Assembly (NCBI RefSeq): GCF_023065955.2
Contig: NW_026622985.1
Span: 76,869,931 to 76,933,930, forward strand
Direction: 5' to 3'
DNA length: 64,000 bases
Source of the DNA: Ursus arctos
Taxonomy: Eukaryota; Chordata; Mammalia; Carnivora; Ursidae
A program made the translations under genes and the position numbers. Numbering within the stretch: position 1 is the first letter of the stretch; every line of letters starts with the position of its first letter. This document shows, piece by piece, positions 23,401 to 34,230 of the stretch. A model generated the notes under the pieces. That model was not told where the DNA came from, ran no database searches, and saw nothing but the letters and a program-made list of their open reading frames with translations.

Positions 23401-24134
23401 TAAGCATTTCATTTAAGCCTCTTAGTGGCTGAAAAGAACAGTGTCCTGTACCCTTATATGGCTGACCAACTCTCTTGCTTGGTGGGTTGTTCAGGGCTGT
23501 CACCTGTTGTGCATGGAGTTGGAATAAATTCCACAATGTGACATGGTGTGGTAAGGAATAACCTTTGGGGTGAGAGTTAACCAAGCAGAGGATGCAGGCA
23601 GTCCTCAGTTTCACACCATCCCGTGGAGAGCGAAATCCATTCTGTTACTAGAGGAAACACCCTTCTACCTGTCAGTCTCCTCGTACAGGGCAAGTTTGAA
23701 GAAGGGATCTGCTCAGGGGAAAATAAACAGGCTGTTTGACATAGACAGTCTATATGAGGGAGCTGCTCACTTACTAGGGTCTGAGCAAGCCAGGTACCTT
23801 GTCCCATTGACCAGGGGACAGCTGGAAAACAAAGTCTGTGGATGTCTTTTCCACGGCAGGTGGAGAGAGCCACCCATCCTGTGGAAGGCTGAGACTGGTT
23901 CCTCCGCTAGCTGGGACAGTCAGGATACCCTGACATCAAGCAAGCTCACTGTTCAAGCACCGCAGAGTGAATGAATAGGCAGCACTTTCACAAACAGCAC
24001 TGATCCTGGTAGGATACTGACTCATTACCCATCCCTCTTTGAGAAAGACCACTTTATTCCTTCCTAATTCCCAAAAAATGGATCTCGGGAAAATTTCTGA
24101 TTTCTGCATCATGCATAACCATTTTGTAAGAGGT
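23401..24134. other. Unassigned, relatively GC-rich block
   Basis: This is the most balanced-composition stretch in the left half of the window. It holds an open frame of 134 codons at 23570-23974 on the plus strand and a 98-codon frame on the other strand. Neither shows a motif or a family that I know. An old LTR or degenerate pseudogene is possible, and I make no functional claim. Confidence 0.3.
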
Positions 24135-24371
24135 GTTTTGGCATATGCAGTAAGAGTGCATGGGATCTGGAGCCCGTCTGTCAGGCCTCAAATCCCAGTT
24201 CGGCCAAGGAGTTCTATGACCATCAGCATGTTAGTATCTCTGAGCTTCAGTCTAGTCACCTGTAAAGCACAAATTACAAAAATACCTGTCCCATAGATAA
24301 CTGCAGCTATTAAAGCACTGAGACAAGCACCTCCTAGATACAAAATACTCAATAACGGTTGCTATTTCTTA
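24135..24371 (+). mobile_element. MIR element
   Basis: The MIR order is clear: 'gcagtaagagtgcatgggatctggagcc', 'ggcctcaaatcccagttcggcc', 'gagcttcagtctagtcacctgtaaagc', 'atacctgtcccatag', 'attaaagcactgagacaagcacc' and 'aatactcaataacggttgctatt'. The copy is close to full length. Confidence 0.85.
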
Positions 24372-24947
24372 GACCTTTAAGTTTGATCATGAAGCATTAA
24401 AGGTCTTAGAAGCAACACTTGCTGACTGAGGAAAGGAAAGGAAATTTATTGATCCACATATATTGATCCCCTACACTGTTCCGGGCACTTAATCCTCAAA
24501 TAATCTAAGGTTTAGAAATAGCCAAAGTAAAACCAATGAATCACTGAAGTACTAATTAGTAAAAATGTATTGTGCACACACTGAAAAAGGCAGCTTGCAA
24601 ACTGGGAACACTCAAACCAAAACATGGAATGAGGCTCAAGGGTATATTGTTATAAAGCGGTTTATGCAGTGAGAAAGCACTGACTGTTTATTCTTCACAG
24701 TGACTGGCTATAATATTAGATCTTTGTAAATGATAGGGAACTGGCCAGTTGTTATCTCACATCAACCTTGGGGGTTTAAGTTTTGGTTGTGATTTTTCAG
24801 AGGCATAAGCAAGAGTTGACCCAGGTCAAGTTAGTCTTGCAAAATAAGCTAACTTAAGCTTTGTTTGTATGACTAAACTGGTTCTGTCCTTTCAGGGAAT
24901 TTTCAAGGCTGGTCTCCATTTGTTTTTGGTTTTATCAGGTCATAAGT
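24372..24947. other. Unassigned sequence
   Basis: A weak L2/MIR-like phrase, 'ttgatcccctacactgttccgggcacttaatcc', lies at 24463-24495. Nothing else is recognised. Confidence 0.35.
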
Positions 24948-25085
24948 TGTCTTCATTTACAGGTGAGAAAATTGAAACCCTGAGTGACTGTCTGAGGTCA
25001 CCCAGCAGATAGCCGATGGAGGAAATCTCGGGGCCATCTGATTCCATGACCTTGCTGCTTTCTCTGTATCATTCTACGTCAGCAG
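24948..25085 (-). mobile_element. MIR fragment, minus strand
   Basis: Reversed MIR core text is present: 'cttcatttacaggtgagaaaattgaaaccctgag', 'ctgaggtcacccagcagatagccgatgg', 'gccatctgattccatgaccttgctgct'. The orientation is minus. Confidence 0.8.
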
Positions 25086-26183
25086 CGTTGTTCCTTCTTT
25101 CATTTTTTCTCTCACCCACTTCCCAATTAGAATTATTATAAAGCACATTTATATACGGTTCCCACAGACATGCCCAGAGGCACTCTCAGAGAGATATAAT
25201 TACCCAGAAAAGAATGTGCATATCTTCTTTATAATCTCGTGACAAAGGAAAAGTTCTTTTAAAAACACTCATTTCTTCCAGTGTTTCAACTCCATGGCAG
25301 ATACTTGTCTAGAGATACAAACAGGCATCCCTCTCCTCACTAACATGCACACACGCATAAGCATAGTAGAAATCAGGGTGAGGGCAGAGTGGCGTGTGGA
25401 ACAAAAGGTGAGCATATCATCTGCAGTAAAGTTGCAAGGACAATAAGACTCATAACTCCAACTCAAAACCAAAAATTAGTTTTGCATCTGAAAATTAGTT
25501 TGAATCAGATTGCTGCTTCAATTTGGAAAGAAAAAGAAAGCCAACCAGTAGCTGTAGGAAGTAGGAATACAAATTGTTTACTGGGAGAGATTGTGGAGTT
25601 CTGGAAAATGTTGGGTAGAAGACCAGACATTGCTTCTTAAGTCTAAGAAGGTGCCAGAACACTAAAACTCCAGAAAACAAAATCAATCAAACAACAGAAA
25701 AGGCTCAAGTCTATGGCAAATTACATCCTGAGTGGGGTCTAGGTCTAAGTTGGGTAGTATCTTTGAGGAGAAGGGAAATGGGAGTAAGGGCACAGTACCT
25801 CTGTTCAAGGAATGGTGTGTGAACCATGTTAGAGGCACCATTCCAGAAGGACTTGGGGTCTGCCAACCTCTGGGCCAGTGAAGCACCTACAGTGACCAAA
25901 ATAGAAGTTAACTTCCCTCATAACCAGCAGCATCCTCGGATGGCTGACATGACAGTCCACTGAGTGCTACCTCCCAAGTCCTATGGGAACGAAAAGATGG
26001 TAGCTTTTAAGAAAATATAGGGACTCTCTCTGCCGTATATCATTAACCACTGAACCAAAGCAAAGGAATCACTGCACAGGGCTGGTGTTCCTGGGACCCC
26101 GATACAAAGTAAGGAATTTAAAAAAATTTGCTTGTCCACTGACTATATATAGCCCGATAAACTAATTTTATAAGCATGTGCAT
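25086..26183. other. Unassigned sequence
   Basis: This is 1.1 kb with no recognised gene or repeat. Short open frames overlap on both strands without motifs. Confidence 0.4.

Positions 26184-26218
<35 letters not shown>
26184..26218. repeat. (CA)n microsatellite
   Basis: About 17 uninterrupted CA units follow 'gcatgtgcatg'. It is a typical length-variable dinucleotide locus. Confidence 0.95.
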
Positions 26219-26221
<3 letters not shown>

Positions 26222-27009
26222 ATAAACACACTCTATATTCTTTGCACCTGAGCGAAGGGTCAGAGGGGTCTTGTAATAAAACTTAGAAATTGTCTGTGGA
26301 GGGCTGATAATCAAGGCCTTCATCTGAGTTCAAGAGCCATGGTTTCCTTTATAGTCTTTTGGATTTAATTCTATTCAGCCAAAATCAGTATTCTGAGAAG
26401 GGATCCATAGGCCTCACCCAATTATCAAGGGGTAATGGCATTAAATATGTTAAGGCCCCCGCTCTAGGGGATCCTGATGAAGGAGGAAGAGGAGCTGGAA
26501 AATATTGCCGCTTCAGTTCTGACCCTAGATCTCTGGACAGGGTAGGCAGGACAGTATCCTTGACCATGGTGGACACATGTCATATTAACATCACTCCTCC
26601 TCTAAAAGGATGGTTGGTCTCACTACAAATGTAAAAGTATTCTCTATTCTTTCAGAAACCTCTATATGCTATGTTTACTTGGATACCTCCTAAATATCTT
26701 TTATGATATGAATATTCTATTTCAAAGAAAAAGTTTTTAAAATTGCCATTTTTATACTAAACATCATATCCACCTATTAGATTTGTAAGAGCTCTCCAGA
26801 GATAGTTGAAAACATGCCATATTAATTTAAGCATCTACTCTTTTCCACACATGTCAAAATAAGTTATATCAGGGAAAATAATGCACATTTCTTACCTGAT
26901 TATAATTTCCAGTGTCATATAGCATCTTCAGTAAATACTAATTGCTACTAACTGGCATTTGATTGAAGCGGTAAAGAGGTGGATCCATTCTGTTTCACTA
27001 ATTGATTCA
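26219..27009. other. Unassigned sequence
   Basis: No gene was recognised. A 91-codon open frame at 26359-26634 has no motif, and an overlapping frame exists on the other strand. Confidence 0.35.
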
Positions 27010-27165
27010 AGTTGGATTTTGGCCAAGTCTTATAACCTAAATGTCCAATAATAAGGGAATGATTAATTGAATCTTAGCACATCCATATGACAGAATAATG
27101 TGAAGCCATTAAAATGGTATTTTAGAAGAATAGTTAGTAAAATTGGGAAATGCTTATAATAAATT
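27010..27165 (+). mobile_element. Old L1 ORF2 3'-end fragment
   Basis: The phrases 'aacctaaatgtccaataataagggaatgattaa' and 'acatccatatgacagaataatgtgaagccattaaaa' match the C-terminal coding end of old L1 subfamilies on the plus strand. Confidence 0.6.
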
Positions 27166-27189
27166 TGCTATCAGTACCTTGGAGAATAA

Positions 27190-27570
27190 AATCTAGATTC
27201 ATCCTCCTGGACTCTAAGGTCTTACATAATTGGGCCCCTGCATAACTATCCTTCCCATCTTAAACACCCTCAGTCATCACATGGGTCTTTATATTATTTC
27301 TGCAACATTTCAGACTTTTCCACCGTCAAGACTTTGCATTAGCTGCTCCTACTGCCTTCCATATCTTCACCTGGACAACTCCTTCTTGTCATTGAGAAGG
27401 GTCTTTCCTGACGCTGACTCACTTTTTAGTACATCACTTTGTTATATGACTTATTACTTCTCACTATCTGATATTGCCTTATTTTTAGGTTTTTTTCTAC
27501 TCCTATTAGAAGGCAAGCTCCTTGAAAATTGCACTTAGTAAATATCTAACATGTATTTGCTGAATGAATA
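27190..27570 (+). mobile_element. L2 3' region
   Basis: The L2 C-terminal coding and 3' UTR blocks are in order: 'ctaaggtcttacataattgggcccctgcataac', 'agactttgcattagctgctcctactgccttcc', 'atcttcacctggacaactccttcttgtcattgag', 'ggtctttcctgacgc', 'attacttctcactatctgatattgcc', 'ctcctattagaaggcaagctccttg' and 'tgtatttgctgaatgaata'. The 102-codon open frame here is a coincidence of the pyrimidine-rich L2 strand. Confidence 0.88.
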
Positions 27571-27959
27571 AACCAGTAATTTTTTATTTCAAAAGTAAAA
27601 ATATGTATTTTAGAAATCTTTAAATAACATACAGAAAAAAGAATATAAATTACCAATAATGACTCCGTCTAGGTACAATTTTATTATAGACATGCAGGTA
27701 TATATTAAGGCACAGACACATAAATAAAACACATTTGAGGTCTAATTTTATTCCCTCTTAAGTTCTCTTTTCCTTATTACTTAGATTTTTCCCTCTTCTC
27801 TGTGAAACAAATCAAATTTCCCTGATATACTCCTGTATTACAGTTTAGTGATAATTTTAATTTCCTGGGAATCACTCTTCAGAGCTTATCAATGTATCTG
27901 TTTGCCCCAAATAGTGCTCTTCCAAAGAAGGATTTTTCTACTTGTATTTTTCTGCACTT
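27571..27959. other. Unassigned AT-rich sequence
   Basis: No gene or repeat was recognised. Confidence 0.4.
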
Positions 27960-28420
27960 CTAAACTGGAATAGAGCACAGTGATGTGATAGTGTGGAGTG
28001 CTGTGGGACATATAGGAGATGCAACCACTTTTTCCTTTGTGGTGGGTTGGGGAAGACCTCGGGAGGAAGTGACTTCTCAGCTGCAATACGTCCACGTCAG
28101 CCACACGAAATTTATGAGGCAGAAGACCTGAAAGGTGGGAGAGGCAGGGAATCCTAAACAGAACTGCTGTATGCACAAAGGTCTTAAGGGAAGAGTACAT
28201 TGAACTTTAGGAGGGGAAAAAAGTTGTTCAGGTTACTAGTGCACAATGTGTTGGGGCACTTTTGATGGTGGGGATATAGGCAGAAGCCAGATAAGGAGGG
28301 TTCCTTGTTAAGCGGTTTATCTTAAGGGGGATAAGAAGCCTTTTAAGTGCTTTCAGCACAGAAATATTAGGGTGAGTTTTGTATTTTACAAAAATCATCC
28401 AAACTGCTCATGGAGAAATA
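27960..28420 (+). mobile_element. Ancient interspersed repeat, family not named
   Basis: The text follows a dispersed mammalian pattern that I recognise but cannot name: 'gaggaagtgacttctcagctg', 'aggcagaagacctgaaaggtgggagaggc', 'gctgtatgcacaaaggtcttaaggg', 'aagaagccttttaagtgctttcagcac', 'tattttacaaaaatcatcc'. It is heavily diverged. Confidence 0.45.
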
Positions 28421-29402
28421 TGGAAAGAGAAAAAAGGATAACTTGTGTGCCTATACGAACATATAATGAATATTTTTTTCATACCCAGAGGGAGGAGACA
28501 AGAAAGCCTACATGTGTTATAGACCTATTTCAACCATCCAGGCATCAGGCAACAGAAAAAGGAAGTAAGGGTAAGGTGTCTTTGGTGGCTGCTTCTGGTG
28601 AAACCCTTGGAGACCCTCATTATCAGGTCAAAAGTTATCTTCACTTGTTATTATATCATCACTAAATAAGGGTCACCATGATTTAGCTGGCATGGTAGTT
28701 ATCATAAGGGGGCCATAAAATACTGTCTTTCCTCATGGATAGCAGGGCCACCTGTAAATTCTTTCCCTAGATGGTCTTTGCATGGTCGGGAAGTACCAGC
28801 AGGATCTCTACCTGCAACCCTACCTTACTTTGTTCCCGAAATACAAGACAGTAGTGCTTTTTCCTGGTGACCGTTCCACATGCTGACCAGAGACCATCTT
28901 CCTACACATAAGACCAATTGCAGATTGGCTGGTCTTCCCCTCCATCTGCTCTTCTCGGCACTGTAAGTTTCAGAATTTACTTGATATCTCTGACACATGG
29001 ATGGGGCCCTTCTCTCCTTTTTCTTACTTATTCCTGTCTCCCTCTACCCCATTTTCACAAATATTCCTTTAGTCTTTTCGAAGATCTTGTTTGAGGAAGC
29101 AGGGTTTTAAAAAGAGATAGAATAAATTAGAGTATACAAGTCAGTGTCACATCTTAGAAACTGACATCGTTTTTCACAGTATAGAGAGAGATGGTTTATT
29201 ATTTGGGGGACATTCCTAAGCCTTTTGTAATCCACCAAACTTTGTTTGGCTCCTTATATTCATAATAATGGGGACCAAAGATAAGAAAAATCTTTCCCCA
29301 AAAATCAAAGACAAAAAACCCAATCCTCTTGGTGCGGTGCCCATTCCCTCACAGCTACTCAAAGACTTCACTCTTGTCACTATTCTTGTTGTTACTTGTT
29401 GT
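28421..29402. other. Unassigned sequence
   Basis: This is nearly 1 kb without a recognised gene or repeat. Confidence 0.4.
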
Positions 29403-29877
29403 TGTGTTAGTTTCTTGTTGCTGCTATAGCAAATTACTAAGAACTCAATGGCTTAAAACAACAAATTTATTATTTTACAGCTCTAGAGGTCAGATATGTG
29501 AAAGATCTCTTCTGGGCTAGAATCAAAGTGTCATCAGCTAAGCTTCATTCTTTCTAGAGACTCCAGTGGAGAATCCATTCCTTTCCCTTTCTAGCTTCCA
29601 GGAATGGCCCACATTTCTTGGTTTGTGGTCCTATTGCTCTGACTTCTACTTCAATAATCACATCTCCTTCCGTGACTCTGACTGTCCTGTCTCTCTCTTA
29701 TGAGGACTCTGCGATTACACTGAGTGCATCTGGAAAATCCAAGATAATTTCCCCATCTCGAGACCCGTAAACTTAATCACATGTGCATAGTCCCTTCTAA
29801 CATGAAAGGTGAGATAGGCATAGGTTCTGGGGATGGAGGCATGGGCATCTTTGGGAAGGATTATTCTGCCTCCCACA
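29403..29877 (-). mobile_element. Solo LTR of MaLR type (MLT1-like), minus strand
   Basis: The plus strand shows the reversed LTR. It opens with 'tgtgttagtttcttgttgctgctatagc', continues with 'aatggcttaaaacaacaaatttattattttacagctctagaggtcag', and ends with 'gggaaggattattctgcctcccaca'. The length (475 bases) and TG...CA ends fit an LTR. It is a relative of the two LTRs at 47.9-50.6 kb. No internal region is attached, so it arose by LTR-LTR recombination or survives as a remnant. MaLRs are old non-autonomous ERVL-related elements. Confidence 0.8.
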
Positions 29878-30989
29878 CTCCTGCATCTTCAATTTACAAC
29901 AATTTTACTCAGTCTTTGTTTCTTCTAATTTACCTTTATGCTTTTATATTCTTATTTGTGAAAAGTAATAAAAGTTGTACATACTATCTAGGGTTACTCT
30001 TCTCAGAGTAAATGTTTTGAGAGTCTGGCACATATCACACACTTAAGAACCTACTATTACTATGGGGAATAATAGAATTTTATAACCACCTTCATGAGGT
30101 TACGAACTCCACCATCCACATGTACTTATGGTAAGTGGTAAGACTTATGAGGTGATACATGAGAATTTAATAAGATATAATACTTTAGTGATTGATTCTG
30201 GGAACATAAACGCTCAAATTATGAACAATATCATCATTGAATTACCCTTGAAGAATCATCAATATTTTAGCAACTGTAGCAAAAAATTATGAACAGATTA
30301 TTTGCAATATTGGCTTCCTTTCCCATCTGTAACAAGGTAAAAACATGCACATTTGAGTATTTTCAGTCTTTTTCCTTCCTGTGAGTTCAAGAAGAGTTTT
30401 TTTTTCCTCGAGCTTCTCTATCCCCACCCATATCTATTGAGTGTCCCTTCTGCTGATCGGCTATTTCTTTAGGTTTTTGTGATGCAGTTTCAAGATAACA
30501 AATAGAGGTGCATCAAAACAGAGCACCATGAATTCAGGACAGCGAGTGGAAAGAAAGATAAATTGAGCATCATTGGAAAGGGTGTTGTCCCCTCAAGAGA
30601 ATAGAATAGTGGCTTAAATAAAAAGAAGTAGGGGTTCAGAGTTATAGTCGGGGAGGGAGATTTTGAGGTAATCAGTTGTAACTCTAGGGAAGGATACTGA
30701 TAATGACAGAAATAGAACACATTTTAAACATTTTCAGGGCAGCGAGAATTTTTTTTTTATCCTTTGACATTATTTGAGAGATGCCAGTAAATAGTGATTT
30801 CTTTTCATTACTTTCAGTTGCTAGGTTCTATGTTTTTCAACCTAACTCTATGCTTTGGTCAGTGAAGCTTAGTTTTTGTTTGAATTCTATATCATCCAGG
30901 GGATATGTTACATTCCCTCAAATTGCTTAAACACTTCCATGTCAATCATACTTACCCAGCAATTTACAGTCCATCTTCCTTCTCCACCA
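29878..30989. other. Mostly unassigned, one weak MIR
   Basis: Around 30130-30240 a MIR 3'-end-like order is seen (gaggtgatacatgagaatttaataagatataat, then ggaacataaacgctcaaattatgaac). The confidence for that piece alone is about 0.45. The rest is unrecognised. Confidence 0.4.
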
Positions 30990-31930
30990 ACAATCTTTGT
31001 CACTTCCTGTCCCTCTTCTGAGAAGGAACTGACCCTTCTTCAGTTCAAATTCACCTTCTCCACCTGCTCTAACACTATCATTCTTTCCTTCAACTATAAG
31101 CATGTCCTCAAAATATATACCATCATACTTTATCGATGCTGCTTTCCTTATGAGCTAGTGCTCTCATTCTCCCTTTTACAAATAAACTTTGTCAAAGACT
31201 CTACAAAAATGACTAGCTCTTTCCTGTCTAATTTGCTAAACTCACTTTGATCTGTTTTTTATTTTAATAAGATAGAAAAGGCACTTGTAATAATCAAATC
31301 CAGTGCTGTCTTCTATTTAACTTGACTATGCTAGAGCATAATAATATTGATCATGCTTTTCTCTCTTCCCTGTAATACATTATTTCTATTTTCCCCCCTC
31401 AGCTCACTGTAATTATTCTCCTTCTGGATTTTTTCTTGCTCTGTCCCCAACTGTTCGTAAATCCCATGATTCCATATTTGACCCTTGACCCTCTAGACTT
31501 GCTTTTTTTATGTTAAGTTCTACAGATTTAATGAATACCAATGGACATTCCCAACTAAATAAAATGTAAAAGGCCATACACAATTCCTCTATAAAGCCTC
31601 TTGTGTTTCCTATTTCTTTAAATGAAAGCAGTGGTGTTTCTATTAATGGAAGTGTCTAAAGTTGCAAACTCATGTATTCTTGATACGCTTTACTGCAACC
31701 CCATTTCATCTGGCTACAAAGCACCCACTGAATATGCCTATGTTAATTGTGAAATTCTTCCCCTTCCTCCGTAGCACTATCAGTTCAGATTTCCTTTCCC
31801 AATTCTCTCAATTACTTCGAGTCACTGAACTGAGCCTTCTTGCAATAATTCTTACTCTCTGCTTTATCCTTTTCACAGACTTGAGCCTGGCACTCCTTAC
31901 TTTGTTTTCAGTCTTGGCCAGGAAAGGATG
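30990..31930 (+). mobile_element. L2 fragment, reverse transcriptase coding region, decayed
   Basis: The strongly pyrimidine-rich plus strand and the succession of blocks match an L2 ORF2 RT region. They include 'ttcaccttctccacctgctct', 'ctttcctgtctaatttgctaaactcactttg', 'aatcaaatccagtgctgtcttctatttaacttgactatgctagagc', 'ataatattgatcatgcttttctctcttccctg' and 'ctgagccttcttgcaataattcttactctctgc'. The block around 31290-31370 corresponds to the segment around the RT active region. Frames are broken in several places. The open frames of 124 and 89 codons seen here are pieces of this decayed coding region or chance frames. Confidence 0.6.
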
Positions 31931-32534
31931 ATATATAAGTCCTTTACAGTATGGCCACAAATTCCCTTCATTCACTCACCAAGCCGCATCTCATTTTTAA
32001 CCATGCCAGTTTTTACAACGGTATGCAGAGCTGAGGAGCACTACCGTGAGAACACCGAGAAGAAACTCTCGAAGGCACAGAGCAACACGGTTTCAGGCAG
32101 TGTTCCATAGCTGTGAATGCTGGCAAGAAGCTCTCATGGACAGAGCTCTTGAGCACAGAGTAAGAGGTTAGTTGAATCTGTGGCACTCCAGAGGCATGGT
32201 CATAAACATTTGACAAGCACTAAAAATGGTACAGAAAGGGCTAACCACTGGCAACGCTACAGAAAAAAAGAGTTACTTGGCATCCATTGCCATTTCTGAA
32301 ACCTTCTTCTTTGTTACTTCCCCTCTTCTGTCCTCTCTCCCTTAATAAATATGCATAATATCTTTCAACCCAGGGGCTATGACTTGCCCAGGGACCCTTT
32401 CTAGGAATGGCTTACCTTGACATTTCCTGATCCTGAATTTTTTCCCAAACTCATCTACCCTACCTTTCATTCACACAGAACAGGAGAACGATTTCTGTGG
32501 CAAATTACCCAACAGGCAGTTCTTTTTCTATTTT
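31931..32534. other. Unassigned sequence
   Basis: No gene or family was recognised. The segment 31990-32220 is locally richer in GC and CpG ('ctaccgtgagaacaccgagaag', 'actctcgaagg'), which might mark an LTR or small pseudogene fragment. Confidence 0.3.
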
Positions 32535-33010
32535 GTCTGTGGCAGATGGTACTTTCCAAAGATGGCTACATGGTATCTCTCATCTCATGTGTTTTCTAGA
32601 ACCTTGCTACTTTCCTATCAAGACATGGAGGTTAATTCCCCTCCCCTAATTCTGAGCAGACTTGTGACTCATGTGTATCCAGGAGAGTGTGCTAAAAACT
32701 ATACTATACTTACTTGAAGGCTGGCCTTACGAGGGTGCAGCATCCATCTTGTTGACTGAAACACTCACCTTTGGGGCCTTAGGCTTCAATGTGAGCAGTC
32801 TGGTTGCCTAGAGGAAGCCCAAAGTAGCCCACGTAGAGAAACCACAGGGAAGGGCCCTGAAATCCATGGAAAGAGAGAGAGATGCTTCCAGTGAATTTCA
32901 TCATTTGCTGTTCCAGTGCTAATCCCTGTCTGACTGTAAGCACATAATATATTCTGAGCCCAAAGTGTCCAACTGACCCAAAATTCCCAACTCATAATAC
33001 ATGTAATAAG
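32535..33010 (+). mobile_element. MaLR-type LTR (old MLT1-like), plus strand
   Basis: The blocks are in MLT1-like order: 'gaggttaattcccctcccc', 'cttgtgactcatgtgtatccag', 'tgaaggctggccttacgagggtgcagc', 'gcctagaggaagcccaaagtagcccacgtagagaaaccacagg', and a 3' end resembling the polyadenylation region 'aacatgtaataagttaaaaaattg'. The copy is highly diverged. Confidence 0.6.
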
Positions 33011-33109
33011 TTAAAAAATTGTTTAAAAAAACAGATTTTGTTTGTTTCTCCAACCCTCTACTCCATATTCAGAGTAAATCCATTTTGTTAAAGGTAATTG
33101 AAGTTTTCC

Positions 33110-33455
33110 CATTCTCTGGCTTGGTTTAAGAATAAGCATTGCTTAGATGTGACTTAATTATGGCCAATAAAATATGAGGCAATATTTTCTGGGAAGTTCT
33201 GGGAAGGAAGTAAACATATAATAAAAAATGCATTTTCTTCCAGTAGGTATCTTCTCTAGAAATGGTGCTAATCTATAAAATGCACACTAGGGGTGACAAT
33301 AAAAAGACAGAAGGAACCCGGGTCCTTCACACTATTGATGAAATGAATTAGCCAAACCTGGAAATGCTCTGATATATAAGGGAATATATTCTGATTTAGT
33401 TAAGAAATTTGACTTGAGTTTTCTGTTATTCGCTGCTTAAATCATCATAACTTTT
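33110..33455 (+). mobile_element. LTR-like fragment (probably MaLR group)
   Basis: The phrases 'gatgtgacttaattatggccaataaaatatgagg', 'ggaagttctgggaaggaag', 'gacagaaggaacccgggtccttcacactattgatgaaatg', and the 3' part 'tgagttttctgttattcgctgc' follow a widespread LTR consensus. It lies just downstream of another LTR-like copy in the same orientation. Confidence 0.5.
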
Positions 33456-33964
33456 TAAATACCTCAATATGAATTCATGTGGTAGTAAAGGATTATCACT
33501 ATATCCCTTGCATTATGATTTTGGAATAAGGATGATCAGAATAAGCAGGGCAAGAAAAACATTAAGAAGTTGGCAAAATAATCCAAAACCAAAGCAGAGA
33601 ACTAGTTATAAAAGGTTACCAGGCATCAAAGTGACTGGACATATAATAAACTAGTACCAGGATATCTGAAACAAAGCAGTGTTTTTTAATTAGGAAAACC
33701 ACCAGGAATCATCCAAGCGACTAGTCCTCAGGAGCACAGCTGAGTGTCTGGGGGACTAGGGAGACTAATAGAATAAATTATAAAGCACACGTAAAGGTAG
33801 CATTCTCATTTTACAGAGCAACCTAAAACAGGGACAAAGTGATGGACTTATGGTCAGTGAACTGGAGAGAACTAACTCAAGACATTTACCACACGGTGGG
33901 CTTGTGTTGAGACCATAAAAACATGAAAGAACAATGAGGTATCTTACTAGTACTGACCACGTGA
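33456..33964. other. Unassigned sequence
   Basis: No gene or repeat was recognised. Confidence 0.4.
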
Positions 33965-34230
33965 ACAGGCAATAATATTAAATTAGTGCTTATTTTGTAT
34001 TAGACATTATTCTAAGGACTTTACATTTACCAACTCATTCAATTCTCCAGAAAACCCTATGAAGCATGCATGGTAATTCCTTCCTGATTTTCAGATAAGG
34101 AAACAGACCCAGAGAGGTTGAATAGCTCACTCACAGTCTTTCAGTTAGTAAGTGCAAGTCTGAGATTTGAACCCCATGCACCCCCACCCCAGAGCTTATG
34201 TTTTATCCTCTGTGCTGTATTTTGAGGATG
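33965..34230 (-). mobile_element. MIR element, minus strand
   Basis: Reversed MIR text runs almost full length: 'tattagacattattctaaggactttac', 'caactcattcaattctccagaaaaccctatgaagc', 'ttttcagataaggaaacagacccagagaggttgaatagc', 'gttagtaagtgcaagtctgagatttgaacccc', 'agagcttatgttttatcctctgtgctgta'. Confidence 0.88.

Noticed and set aside
23570..23974. Calling the 134-codon frame a novel gene
   Set aside because: There is no motif, start context, splice or polyadenylation evidence, and a competing frame lies on the other strand. I kept it only as a finding to check.
20600..27900. Shared phrase 'gagcttatcaatg' at about 20630 and 27885 with similar left context
   Set aside because: The match is short and the flanks do not align well. 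It may be chance or an unrecognised old repeat, and is too weak to call.
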